From Oscillospiraceae bacterium (GTDB taxonomy: Bacteria > Bacillota > Clostridia > Oscillospirales > Acutalibacteraceae), in NCBI GenBank assembly GCA_031271865.1, contig JAISUW010000066.1, positions 18,080 to 82,079 on the forward strand: a DNA stretch of 64,000 nt, given 5' to 3'. Position 1 is the first letter of the stretch, and each line of letters begins with the position of its first letter. Below the pieces are notes generated by a model. The model saw only the letters and a list, made by a program, of their open reading frames with translations, was not told the origin of the DNA and did no database searches. Made by a program: the position numbers and the translations under genes. Shown here piece after piece: positions 1-8,104 of this stretch.

Positions 1-354
1 CGGTACGGGGAAATCGGTTTTTGTACTGCCACGTTCCCGCCGTTTACAGTGCTGACTGTACCCGTTACCAAAGGCTCTGTCATCGGTTATATGATGAACA
101 ATGGCTATGGTACCCATATGCTGCACTTCGAGGCTTACTTCGGCTGCGATTCCGCGGGCAATGCCATCGTGCTCGACAGCAGCACGCCGAACTATGCCGC
201 CGGACCGGTCAACGGTCTGACGCAGGGCGGTAACACCACCTATGATTATGTGACCCCCACCTGCGGCAAATCAACCTTCAACCGCCGACAGGATTTGATT
301 GACCCCACCGAGGTTCAGCAATTGAAGAATAACCCTGCTTGGCCTGCCTCCTGA
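1..354 (+). CDS. C-terminal part of an M23/LytM-like secreted protein (5' end outside window)
   Basis: This reading frame is open from the first base of the window, so the gene begins upstream; 117 codons and a TGA stop remain. Residues VTKGSVIGYM followed by GTHMLHFE resemble the end of an M23 (LytM) peptidase domain, where a glycine-rich turn leads to the zinc-binding HLHFE motif, here with an extra residue between the two histidines. A cysteine pair and a Gly/Thr/Tyr-rich tail follow, which fits an exported protein. The stop codon touches the stop of the convergent GH5 gene with no base between them. The M23 call is an inference from a short motif; the zinc site cannot be verified without the upstream half, and degeneracy is possible. 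Confidence 0.45.
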   Translation, partial: RYGEIGFCTATFPPFTVLTVPVTKGSVIGYMMNNGYGTHMLHFEAYFGCDSAGNAIVLDSSTPNYAAGPVNGLTQGGNTTYDYVTPTCGKSTFNRRQDLIDPTEVQQLKNNPAWPAS

Positions 355-1599
355 TCAGTCCGATAGAAAGCGGGTGAGGATGGCTTTCAGCATAGTCGGG
401 ACGGCGTTCTCCGTACCGGTCTTGCTCCAAGCTTCTTCCATCTCGGCAACAGAGGCTGTGCGCACATCTGTCGGGGTTAAGTCTTGCTGATGAATTGACC
501 AGCCGCTGCAGTTGGTCTTGTATGTCCATGTCGTCCAGTGAAAACGCAGTTGCGTGAGGTATTTCAGGGTATCCTCCCACAACTCTGCCATGCCGAAACA
601 GTTGACTTCACCTATCAGTGTCGGCACGCCGTGGTTGAGTACCTTAGGCAGCCAAAAAGCCGCAGCCGTCAAGGCTCCCGCGCAGACAGCATCGTGACCT
701 AAACCCCATGCATAGAAGTGATACTCATAAATGATGTTCTCCCAGCCATAACGCGACGGCGGCGGCAGATGGAAAGCGACCCATACGGCTTCTATGATCA
801 CGATATGTTCCGGGTCGGCGCTGCGAATGGCATTGTACAGTTCGTTGAAATAGTCCCATTGTACCTTTCCGGTTCTGGCTTTGGTGAATCCGGGACCCAT
901 TGGTTCATTGAGGATATCATACCCTGCAACGACAGGATTGCCGCGGAAGTGGGCGGCGATTTGCGTCCACAGCACTGTAGTCTTGCGGCGGTTCTCCGCA
1001 TTGAAAAACAACTGTCTGCCGTCGTTCTCCTGCCCGGAGTGATGCTCGCCGTTTTGAGAACCAAATGCGCCGTGCATATCCAGAATCACGTATAAGCCGC
1101 GCTTCCCGGCATTCTCTACGAACCAATCCAAGCGCCGAAATGCATCTTCTTTTAGGTTGCCTTCATCGTCCGCAAGATTCATATACAAAAACGGTAAGCG
1201 AAGGCAGTTCATTCCTATTTCCGCGCAGCGGTCGAAGTCTTCCTCCTGCCAGTACCGGTCTTGCCAGATGCCTAACAAGCGTTCGTGCTCTTCCGCGCCG
1301 AAACGTTCGGTCACTATGTCCCGCCATTCCATACTTGTCTTGACTTTCGCAGGGCACATCCACTCTTCATGTACCAACCACCCGCCCGCATTCGTGCCGC
1401 GCAGTAGCACTTGCTGCCCCAGTCGGTTGTAAACTTTCTGCCCCGATACGGTCAAGAAATCACCGTCACTCAAATTATGACGCGTAAAGTCCGGGATCTC
1501 CTCTGCTCGGGTCTCCCAATGGTTGAATAATGCCTCAAAGCCTTTCTTCGCTACCTTGAGAAGCGGTTTTGCCTTTTGTAATGATTTGAAAATGTCCAT
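355..1599 (-). CDS. Glycoside hydrolase family 5 (cellulase-like) enzyme
   Basis: A 414-residue GH5-clan hydrolase expected to cleave beta-linked glycans by the retaining mechanism. Recognisable blocks are LLRGTNAGGWLVHEEW near residue 67, CLRLPF near 132, VILDMHGAFGSQNG near 171, the acid/base glutamate in YDILNEP (E232), the YHFYAW block near 293 and the nucleophile in LIGEVNCF (E331). No signal peptide is visible (the N-terminus is MDIFKSLQKAK), so it probably acts in the cytoplasm on imported oligosaccharides. AAAGGAA lies 6-7 bases before the ATG. Substrate cannot be assigned from sequence alone; the YDILNEP and RGTN motifs are typical of exo-beta-glucanase or endoglucanase-like GH5 members. 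Confidence 0.9.
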   Translation of the reverse strand: MDIFKSLQKAKPLLKVAKKGFEALFNHWETRAEEIPDFTRHNLSDGDFLTVSGQKVYNRLGQQVLLRGTNAGGWLVHEEWMCPAKVKTSMEWRDIVTERFGAEEHERLLGIWQDRYWQEEDFDRCAEIGMNCLRLPFLYMNLADDEGNLKEDAFRRLDWFVENAGKRGLYVILDMHGAFGSQNGEHHSGQENDGRQLFFNAENRRKTTVLWTQIAAHFRGNPVVAGYDILNEPMGPGFTKARTGKVQWDYFNELYNAIRSADPEHIVIIEAVWVAFHLPPPSRYGWENIIYEYHFYAWGLGHDAVCAGALTAAAFWLPKVLNHGVPTLIGEVNCFGMAELWEDTLKYLTQLRFHWTTWTYKTNCSGWSIHQQDLTPTDVRTASVAEMEEAWSKTGTENAVPTMLKAILTRFLSD

Positions 1600-1618
1600 G
1601 GGGGTTCCTTTCCGGGTG

Positions 1619-1769
1619 GTTTAGCGTAGTTTAGTTTAGTTTAGTTTAGATTAACTCAGTTTAGCTGAGTTTGCTTTAACTGAGTTTAACTAAGTTTAAC
1701 TCAGTTTAGTTGAGTTTAGCTGAGTCTAACTGAGTTTAGTTTAGCTTAGTTTAGCTAAGTTTAGCTCAA
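1619..1769. repeat. Degenerate tandem array with a 10-bp period (AGTTTA core)
   Basis: About 150 bp built from the decamer pattern N-N-T-N-A-G-T-T-T-A, with the variable dinucleotide mostly AC, GC or GT. The period is close to one DNA helical turn. Many neighbouring units form small dyads such as AACTCAG/CTGAGTT. The array fills the gap between the GH5 start and the esterase-like gene and runs into the TGA stop of the latter (1766-1768). A related 5-bp-period array lies at 32311-32387. Confidence 0.9.
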
Positions 1770-2545
1770 CGAAGCGCCTCCCAAACAGCACAAGCATCCG
1801 CCAACCAACCCTCGGCGTCCGAACCGGTTCCGATACCTGCACCATGCTTAACGTGGGGGTACTGCTTGAAGAAGTATTTTATATCGAGTTCCTCTGCGCG
1901 GCGGGACAATTGAATTGAATTGAATTCAATCGGCAGCATTGCGTCATCCGCGCCCTGCCAAATATAGAGCGGCGGGCAATCTTCCGTCAGCGGCATAAGA
2001 ACATTCTGTACCGGGCTATCGGGTGTTTTATATCCTTCGGTACCGTAGGCACAGAGGCGGCACAGTTTCACTACAGCACCGCCGTGGGCGCAATCCACCA
2101 GCGGATAGGCACACATGAGCAGAGCCGGGGGGGGAGAGCCATCAAAACCTTTCGCCGCCATCTGCAAAGCAATATGAGCTCCGGCAGAGAAGCCTACAAT
2201 GCTGTACGCTGCGGTATCACAACCCAACTGCCCTGCTTCAGAGAGGGCAAAGCGCAATCCAATCAGCGCATCCTCGGCAGCAAGAGCCGCAAAGCCCTGT
2301 TTAGAGAATCCACAACGGTATCCGCAAACAAAGACGTTATACCCCATGGCATTGAGCGCATCAGCAACAGCTTTCCCTTCCGGACCCCATTCCACATAGG
2401 CGTAGGCACCTCCGGGCAATACAAAGGCAAACGGCCGTCCGCGTTCTTCACAGGGATAGAACTTCACCGTCACATAACGCGGCTTCCCATTGGCATCTGT
2501 TCCGGCAAGAGCGCTGAAAACCAAAGAACTATGCAGTCTTGGCAT
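1766..2545 (-). CDS. Alpha/beta hydrolase, acetyl-xylan-esterase-like
   Basis: A 259-residue cytosolic alpha/beta hydrolase of the BD-FAE/Axe2-like group often called 'endo-1,4-beta-xylanase B-like esterase'. The oxyanion block LPGGAYAY is near residue 43, the nucleophile elbow GFSAG has S120, an acidic residue sits in GADDAML (D200/D201) and the histidine in VKHGAG (H234), so the triad is intact. Such enzymes usually remove acetyl groups from plant or host glycans, which fits the GH5 gene downstream on the same strand. AGGAGG is placed ideally before the ATG. A short AATTG direct repeat (1909-1933) is embedded in the coding sequence and codes for the EFNSIQLS stretch. Confidence 0.88.
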   Translation of the reverse strand: MPRLHSSLVFSALAGTDANGKPRYVTVKFYPCEERGRPFAFVLPGGAYAYVEWGPEGKAVADALNAMGYNVFVCGYRCGFSKQGFAALAAEDALIGLRFALSEAGQLGCDTAAYSIVGFSAGAHIALQMAAKGFDGSPPPALLMCAYPLVDCAHGGAVVKLCRLCAYGTEGYKTPDSPVQNVLMPLTEDCPPLYIWQGADDAMLPIEFNSIQLSRRAEELDIKYFFKQYPHVKHGAGIGTGSDAEGWLADACAVWEALR

Positions 2546-2574
2546 GAATCTTCCTCCTTATGGTTTCTTTAAGT

Positions 2575-2603
2575 AGTATACCATATAATGGAGCAAAAAG
2601 CAA
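2575..2603 (-). promoter_or_regulatory. Sigma-A-type promoter for the esterase-like gene
   Basis: On the minus strand a TTGCTT -35 box (2598-2603) is followed after 17 bp by TATACT (2575-2580). The ATG is about 30 bp downstream. Confidence 0.6.
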
Positions 2604-2714
2604 ATAAAATCTTAGAATGATTTGCATCGGCAATCAATCGATAACCCCCTCTTTCCTATATGTACAGAATTCACAATTTGTTTTCTCTGCGTTCATGTAA
2701 TTCCTTGTAGGGTA

Positions 2715-2723
2715 TGCTATAAT
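2715..2723 (+). promoter_or_regulatory. Extended -10 promoter for the ABC/FtsX gene
   Basis: TGCTATAAT is a perfect extended -10 element about 66 bp before the chosen start codon. No convincing -35 box is present at 17 bp, as is usual for extended -10 promoters. Confidence 0.55.
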
Positions 2724-2788
2724 ATCTAATAGTGTTAGCAATTGAATGCAGGACACCTTACAATCATCATTATATAGAGGGGAAAGCA

Positions 2789-5700
2789 ATGCTCCAGATA
2801 AAAGACATACAAAAAGAATACATTACCGGCGACCTCAAGCAAATAGCTCTAGACGGCGTAAGTTTGAATCTGCGCGACAATGAGTTTGTAGCCATCTTAG
2901 GTCCCTCCGGATCCGGCAAAACCACCCTGTTGAATATCATTGGCGGTCTAGACCGCTATGACAGCGGCGACCTGATAATAGATGGTATATCCACAAAGAA
3001 ATACAGGGATCGCGACTGGGATTCCTACCGCAACCACACCATCGGCTTTGTATTCCAGAGCTATAACCTGATACCGCACCAATCCATCCTGTCCAATGTG
3101 GAATTGGCACTCACCATCTCCGGCATCAGCAAGAGCGAGCGCAAGAAGCGCGCCAAAGCGGCTCTTGCGGAAGTCGGCTTGGCGGGTCAGGAACACAAAC
3201 GCCCCAACCAGATGTCCGGCGGACAGATGCAGCGTGTAGCTATCGCCCGAGCTCTGGTGAATAATCCTGCCGTCCTCTTGGCGGATGAACCGACGGGTGC
3301 CTTAGATACCGAAACCAGCGTGCAAGTTATGGACCTACTGAAGGAGGTTGCCAAAGACCGCTTGGTTATCATGGTAACACACAACCCGGAGCTGGCGGAT
3401 ACGTACGCCACGCGTATTGTTAAACTCCGTGACGGGCGCATTACATCTGACTCCGACCCCTATACGCCGGAAGCCTCCGAACTCGCAGAGCCGGAACACA
3501 AGCGCATGGGAAAGGCCTCCATGAACTTTCCAACGGCGCTTTCACTCTCGCTGAATAATCTCCTAACGAAGAAAGCGCGCACGATGCTCACTTCCTTTGC
3601 CGGGAGCATCGGCATCATCGGTATCGCGCTGATCCTCTCCCTCTCCAGCGGGATGCAAGCCTATATACAGAGCATTCAAGAGGATACCCTCTCCACCTAC
3701 CCCATACAAATACAGAATGAGACCGTCGACATCACCGGCATGATGGAAGCCATGATGGGGCAAAATATCACCGACCGCGAAGGCCGCGATAGCGACAAGG
3801 TGTATTCCAATAACATCATGGGTGACATGATGAAAACCGTTTCCGCCCAGATGAGCAAGAACGACCTGCAGCACTTCAAAGAATTCTTAGACAGCGATGC
3901 CGGAAAAACCATCCGAGACTTATCGAATTCCGTAGAATACGGCTACGGTGTGGAGCTGCAAATCTATCGGCTTATGACAGATCAACCGGTTGACGAACCG
4001 GAGGCATCCCACGCCGCCGCTTCCACCGCGCCGGCAGGTGAAACCGCTGCCGCCGCAGGAAATACGACCACCGCCCCTGTAAGCACAACCAAAGCGACAA
4101 CGACTGCCGCTGCTAGCACGACGACCGCAGCCGAAAGCACCTCAGGTCCGACTGCAGACGCAGACTCTTCCGATGCAGCCGCCGTGGATTACATTCAAGT
4201 GAACCCGAGTTCTGTCATCAATGGAATACGGCGCAACAGCGGGATGATGAACGGAAGCCTCTTGGGCGGTAACACAGGTGTAAACCTCTTCGCACAGATG
4301 CTCGCCAACCCGGAACTCATCTCTCGGCAATATGATGTCCTTGCAGGCAGGTGGCCGGAATCCAAAGAGGAACTGGTTATAGTCGTTGACAAGAACAACG
4401 AACTCTCCGACGTGGCTCTCTACAGCTTGGGCATCTTGGATCAGAACAAGCTCACCGAGATGATGGAAAAAGTACAAGCCGGCGAGGCAGTCGGCGAGAG
4501 CCAAATCAACGACTTCTGTTACGATGATTTGATGGCTCTGCGCTTCCGGCTTCTGCCCAACTCCGCCCTATATACCAAAGAAGGCAATGTCTGGGTAAAC
4601 AAATCGGATTCCCCGAGTTTCATGTTGCCCCTTCTGGAGGAAGGTCTGGAACTGAAAGTGGTGGGTGTCGTCCGCCCGGATTCGGACAGTGCCGCCGCCT
4701 CTATCAGCGGGACGGTCGGATACTTGCCGGCGTTACAAGCTTGGGTAATAGAACAGACAAATAACAGCGAACTCGCCAAAGCCCAGCGCGAAACGCCCGA
4801 CACAAACATCCTTACAGGCATACCTTTTGATACAGCCTCCTTTACAAAAGACATGAAGCTCGCTGATGTACAGGAGTGGATACCCAAACTCCCGGAAGAA
4901 AAACAGGCCGCCCTTTTAACCATGGTTGAGGAAACGAAATCCACCACGCAAGTCACACGCACCGTCACCCCTGCCAAACCAAAAACAGAGGCTGAAATCC
5001 TTGCAGAGATTAAAGCGCAGATTCGCAACAGTCCCGACATCCAAGTGCCTTTCGGTATGGACTTGGATTCGATTTTCGAAAACCTCACCATGGATGACAT
5101 CAAGGCCTACATTGCCCAAATGCCTGCCGACCAACAAGCCGCCATGAACAAAGCCCTCCAGGAAGCCCAGACAGGTACGCCCTCCACCAGTACCGAAACC
5201 AAAACAGAAATCCCCGGCAAGCGTACGGAAGCGGAAGTGGTCACCGCATTCAAAGAGACAGTTGATGCCCTGAACAACGGGCAGGATTATGACAAAAACT
5301 TGAGCAGCTTCGGTGCTGTAGATACGGACAAACCCAACTCCATCAATATCTATCCCAGGGACTTCGAATCGAAAGACTTGATTTCCGCTGAAATTGATTC
5401 ATATAACGCCCGCCAAAGCGCCGACGGTCACGAGGAGTATTCCATCAGCTACAATGATTTGATTGCCGTCATGATGCAGGGGATTACGCGGATTATCAAT
5501 ATCATTACGTATGTACTTGTCGCTTTCGTGGCCATCTCCTTGGTCGTGTCGTCTATTATGATTGGTATCATTACCTATATCTCCGTTCTGGAGCGCACGA
5601 AAGAAATCGGCATCCTGCGCTCTATCGGTGCATCCAAGAAAGATGTCTCCCGCGTGTTCAATGCCGAAACAGTTATAGAAGGATTGGTTGCCGGTGCAAT

Positions 5701-5905
5701 GGGAGTAGGAATAACCATGCTGCTGAATATACCCGTGAATATAATCATAGAAAACCTGTCGGATATTGAAGGCATATCCCACCTGCCGGCCGCCGGTGCC
5801 CTTGGTCTGATAGTGCTGAGCGTTATCCTAACAGTTATCGCCGGTCTGCTGCCCTCCCGCGTTGCCGCTAAGAAAGATCCTGTGGAAGCTCTGCGTACGG
5901 AGTAA
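2789..5905 (+). CDS. ABC transporter: ATPase fused to a MacB/FtsX-type permease with large extracytoplasmic domain
   Basis: The start chosen is the ATG at 2789, preceded by GAGGGGAAAG; an upstream in-frame start at 2732 has no ribosome binding site. The 1038-residue protein has an N-terminal LolD/MacB-type ATPase (Walker A GPSGSGKTT at about 38, signature MSGGQMQRVAIARAL, Walker B VLLADEP), a first membrane segment near residue 280, a roughly 650-residue extracytoplasmic region, and a C-terminal FtsX domain with three helices ending KKDPVEALRTE. The outer region contains an Ala/Thr-rich linker (around 410-455) and several Lys/Glu-rich segments. Such mechanotransmission ABC systems act without transporting through the membrane core, in lipoprotein or peptide handling, cell-wall enzyme control or antibiotic resistance. 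No two-component system lies beside it, so the role stays open. Confidence 0.9.
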   Translation: MLQIKDIQKEYITGDLKQIALDGVSLNLRDNEFVAILGPSGSGKTTLLNIIGGLDRYDSGDLIIDGISTKKYRDRDWDSYRNHTIGFVFQSYNLIPHQSILSNVELALTISGISKSERKKRAKAALAEVGLAGQEHKRPNQMSGGQMQRVAIARALVNNPAVLLADEPTGALDTETSVQVMDLLKEVAKDRLVIMVTHNPELADTYATRIVKLRDGRITSDSDPYTPEASELAEPEHKRMGKASMNFPTALSLSLNNLLTKKARTMLTSFAGSIGIIGIALILSLSSGMQAYIQSIQEDTLSTYPIQIQNETVDITGMMEAMMGQNITDREGRDSDKVYSNNIMGDMMKTVSAQMSKNDLQHFKEFLDSDAGKTIRDLSNSVEYGYGVELQIYRLMTDQPVDEPEASHAAASTAPAGETAAAAGNTTTAPVSTTKATTTAAASTTTAAESTSGPTADADSSDAAAVDYIQVNPSSVINGIRRNSGMMNGSLLGGNTGVNLFAQMLANPELISRQYDVLAGRWPESKEELVIVVDKNNELSDVALYSLGILDQNKLTEMMEKVQAGEAVGESQINDFCYDDLMALRFRLLPNSALYTKEGNVWVNKSDSPSFMLPLLEEGLELKVVGVVRPDSDSAAASISGTVGYLPALQAWVIEQTNNSELAKAQRETPDTNILTGIPFDTASFTKDMKLADVQEWIPKLPEEKQAALLTMVEETKSTTQVTRTVTPAKPKTEAEILAEIKAQIRNSPDIQVPFGMDLDSIFENLTMDDIKAYIAQMPADQQAAMNKALQEAQTGTPSTSTETKTEIPGKRTEAEVVTAFKETVDALNNGQDYDKNLSSFGAVDTDKPNSINIYPRDFESKDLISAEIDSYNARQSADGHEEYSISYNDLIAVMMQGITRIINIITYVLVAFVAISLVVSSIMIGIITYISVLERTKEIGILRSIGASKKDVSRVFNAETVIEGLVAGAMGVGITMLLNIPVNIIIENLSDIEGISHLPAAGALGLIVLSVILTVIAGLLPSRVAAKKDPVEALRTE

Positions 5906-5911
5906 GCCGAG

Positions 5912-5989
5912 GCGCCGTATTACGGCGCACGCACTGGCGCCGCAATGCGGCGCCCCCCCAGCGCCGTAATACGGCGCCCCTCCCGCAAG
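5912..5989. repeat. Triple-palindrome element, copy 1
   Basis: Three consecutive perfect palindromes of 17-19 bp (5912-5928, 5936-5954, 5961-5977), each centred on CCGTAWTACGG or CCGCAATGCGG, followed by CCTCCCGCAAG. The element starts 7 bp after the ABC gene stop and could act as a terminator or processing site in RNA. A second copy with the same layout is at 35759-35836. Confidence 0.85.
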
Positions 5990-6064
5990 AAGTATTTTTC
6001 GCCGCCCCAGCGCATAAGAATGGGAAGTACAAGCGTACGGGCATACGCAAGCAGGAGGGGTACA

Positions 6065-7195
6065 ATGGAAGACTACAACCGCGAGCTTTCCTTCTTTGAC
6101 TCGGAGTCACGATTTGCGGACATACGTTCGCAGCGTGCAGCCAGGCAGCAAAGGAAAGCAAAAAAAGAAAAAACCGAAACGATGCCTTTCCGCATGGAGG
6201 AAATACGCGGCAAGAAACAAGGGGACTACGAGGAAGAGGCCGTACCCCCGCGCGAAAGCTACGGTATAACCAAACCAACCGCAGGCTCTTACGGCAAGGT
6301 TATGATTGCGCAGCTTTTGGTGTGCGGCGTTCTGTTAGGCGGCGTAGTCGGGGCAAAACAGCTGGCTCCGCAGACCTATAGTCAGATACGAGCCGTATAC
6401 CACGAGGCGATGCTGACGGACATGACCGTTGGGGAAGTGTGGCAGGCTATCAAGAAGCTGACACTCTCCCTGAAAGATGAGATATACGTTTCCGTACCTG
6501 CACTCACGCCGGACACGCGCGGCGCAACTGCGGATACTTCTGAAGCTGCGTCCGAAACTGCGGCAGAGGAAAGCGGACACGGTGAAGAAGAGGCGGTGGA
6601 CAGCGCCGCTGAATCTCCCGCACCAACGGAGGACGGCGAAAACCCTAATCCGCCGTCCGCACCGATTACAGACACAGCCTATGGTGCGGGCGGCAAAGAC
6701 GTGGCGCAGCAATACGCGGACAAATCCTGCACACAACTGCCATTGGTGACGACAGCCCCTGTCAGTTTGCCGCTGGATTCCGGGCGCATCTCCTCTCTGT
6801 TCGGCTTGCGCATACACCCTGTCACAGGGGAAGAGGGTATACATACCGGCTTAGATATAGCGGCACCGGAGGGCACGCCCATTCATGCCGCATATTACGG
6901 CAAAGTGGCTGCCGCTGCGGTAGGTAAGGATTACGGCAACTACATTATCTTAGAACACGCCGGCGGTTTCCGTACGGTCTACGCACACTGCTCGGAGATC
7001 CTGGTGGAAGAGGGCATGGTTATCCGCGCCGGCGAGACCATCGCACTGGTCGGTTCCACAGGGCAATCCAATGGACCGCACCTTCACTTTGAGACGCGCT
7101 TAGGCGCTACCCGAGCCGACCCGCGCAGTGTCATCCCGGCAGATGCCTACCCGTTGGCTGAGGATGTCCTCGCCGCGCTCGCTGAAAAAGCTTGA
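6065..7195 (+). CDS. Membrane-anchored M23 (LytM) peptidase, SpoIVFA-like
   Basis: The ATG at 6065 follows GCAGGAGGGG; upstream in-frame codons fall in a palindromic repeat and are rejected. The 376-residue protein has a charged cytoplasmic N-terminus, one membrane helix (about 79-98), an acidic Ala/Glu/Ser linker (150-200) and a C-terminal LytM domain with all zinc ligands: H260-x3-D264, H308 in YAHCS and H339-L-H341. It is followed 84 bp later by an M50 protease. An M23 protein directly upstream of a small M50 protease is the arrangement of spoIVFA-spoIVFB, where SpoIVFA holds the protease inactive in the outer forespore membrane until the SpoIVB signal. The intact zinc site means it could also be an active peptidoglycan hydrolase. 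The SpoIVFA role is inferred from context. Confidence 0.85.
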   Translation: MEDYNRELSFFDSESRFADIRSQRAARQQRKAKKEKTETMPFRMEEIRGKKQGDYEEEAVPPRESYGITKPTAGSYGKVMIAQLLVCGVLLGGVVGAKQLAPQTYSQIRAVYHEAMLTDMTVGEVWQAIKKLTLSLKDEIYVSVPALTPDTRGATADTSEAASETAAEESGHGEEEAVDSAAESPAPTEDGENPNPPSAPITDTAYGAGGKDVAQQYADKSCTQLPLVTTAPVSLPLDSGRISSLFGLRIHPVTGEEGIHTGLDIAAPEGTPIHAAYYGKVAAAAVGKDYGNYIILEHAGGFRTVYAHCSEILVEEGMVIRAGETIALVGSTGQSNGPHLHFETRLGATRADPRSVIPADAYPLAEDVLAALAEKA

Positions 7196-7279
7196 CTTAT
7201 TTCAACCGCAAAAACAATACCCTGCATCGCCAAAAGGCGGGATATGATACGATAGCCGAACGGCGTCAGGAGTGGCTGC

Positions 7280-7912
7280 ATGACCTTATTTAAGAAAGGC
7301 CCTGTACCGGTTCGCGTAGGGATTTCCTTCGCAGCAATGCTGGCTTTGGTCTGTGCCGTAGGCGGGGAAGGACGCATAGGTCTGGGATTGCTCTATGCAG
7401 GTCTGCATGAACTGGGGCACGCCGGGGCTATGCTTCTGCGAAAAAACAAACCGCACTGCCTCTGCCTGACGGCAGCGGGACTGCGTATGGAGCGCAGTCC
7501 CGGACTGGGACTCTCGCTCCATGATGAAACCGTCATCGCCGCCGCCGGACCTCTGGGAAGTGCACTCTTTGCCGGGCTGGCTTTCGCGGCGTTTCTGCTT
7601 TTCAGCTTTCCTTCCGGGGATTTGGTCTCCGTGCCGCACGGATGGCTGTCGTGGTTCTTAGTGCAGTCCATCTGGCTGAATGCAGGCTTTGCACTCTTCA
7701 ATCTCCTGCCGATTCGGCTCTTGGATGGAGGGCGCATTGTGTACTTTACCCTGTGCAGATACATGACAGAGGCAAATGCCGAGCTATGGTCACGGGTGCT
7801 CTCCGGCGGGTGCATTGTGTTGGTTCTGGCTTTTGCCATCTATCAGTCAGCGGCAGGGAAGGCGACCTTATCCCTATGGGCTGCGGCGGCGTATCTGCTG
7901 TTGAATACATAA
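7280..7912 (+). CDS. M50 site-2 protease, SpoIVFB-like
   Basis: A 210-residue polytopic membrane metalloprotease. The zinc motif HELGH is at residues 43-47 and the second motif, NLLPIRLLDG with D149, is the NPDG-type zinc ligand of site-2 proteases. It is shorter than Bacillus SpoIVFB (about 290 residues) and lacks the C-terminal CBS domain. The ATG follows CAGGAG. With the upstream M23 protein it forms a likely SpoIVFA/SpoIVFB pair, which would release pro-sigma-K in the mother cell during sporulation. Other intramembrane protease substrates are possible because neither sigK nor spoIVB is in the window. Confidence 0.85.
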   Translation: MTLFKKGPVPVRVGISFAAMLALVCAVGGEGRIGLGLLYAGLHELGHAGAMLLRKNKPHCLCLTAAGLRMERSPGLGLSLHDETVIAAAGPLGSALFAGLAFAAFLLFSFPSGDLVSVPHGWLSWFLVQSIWLNAGFALFNLLPIRLLDGGRIVYFTLCRYMTEANAELWSRVLSGGCIVLVLAFAIYQSAAGKATLSLWAAAAYLLLNT

Positions 7913-7962
7913 GTATTACATATTTTTTATGGGAAACTTTCTATATAATTATTCACAATTGG

Positions 7963-8029
7963 TGTGCATATATACGCCGATATCGGCGCCGATACCGGTA
8001 CCGGCATCCCTATCTTTAAAGCGCTAAAG
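7963..8029. repeat. 67-bp palindromic dispersed repeat, copy A
   Basis: Begins TGTGCATATATAC, continues with nested perfect palindromes (GCCGATATCGGC, ATCGGCGCCGAT, CCGGTACCGG), then CATCCC, TCTTT and ends CGCTAAAG. It lies between the convergent M50 and ECF genes. Copy B (26489-26555) has the same length and flanking blocks but a different palindromic core. Confidence 0.8.
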
Positions 8030-8104
8030 TATCATTGATTATCAATCGCTTCAATATTATTTTTCCGATACCGCATTATGCATCGCAAGTGAATAACTAT
8101 ACAA

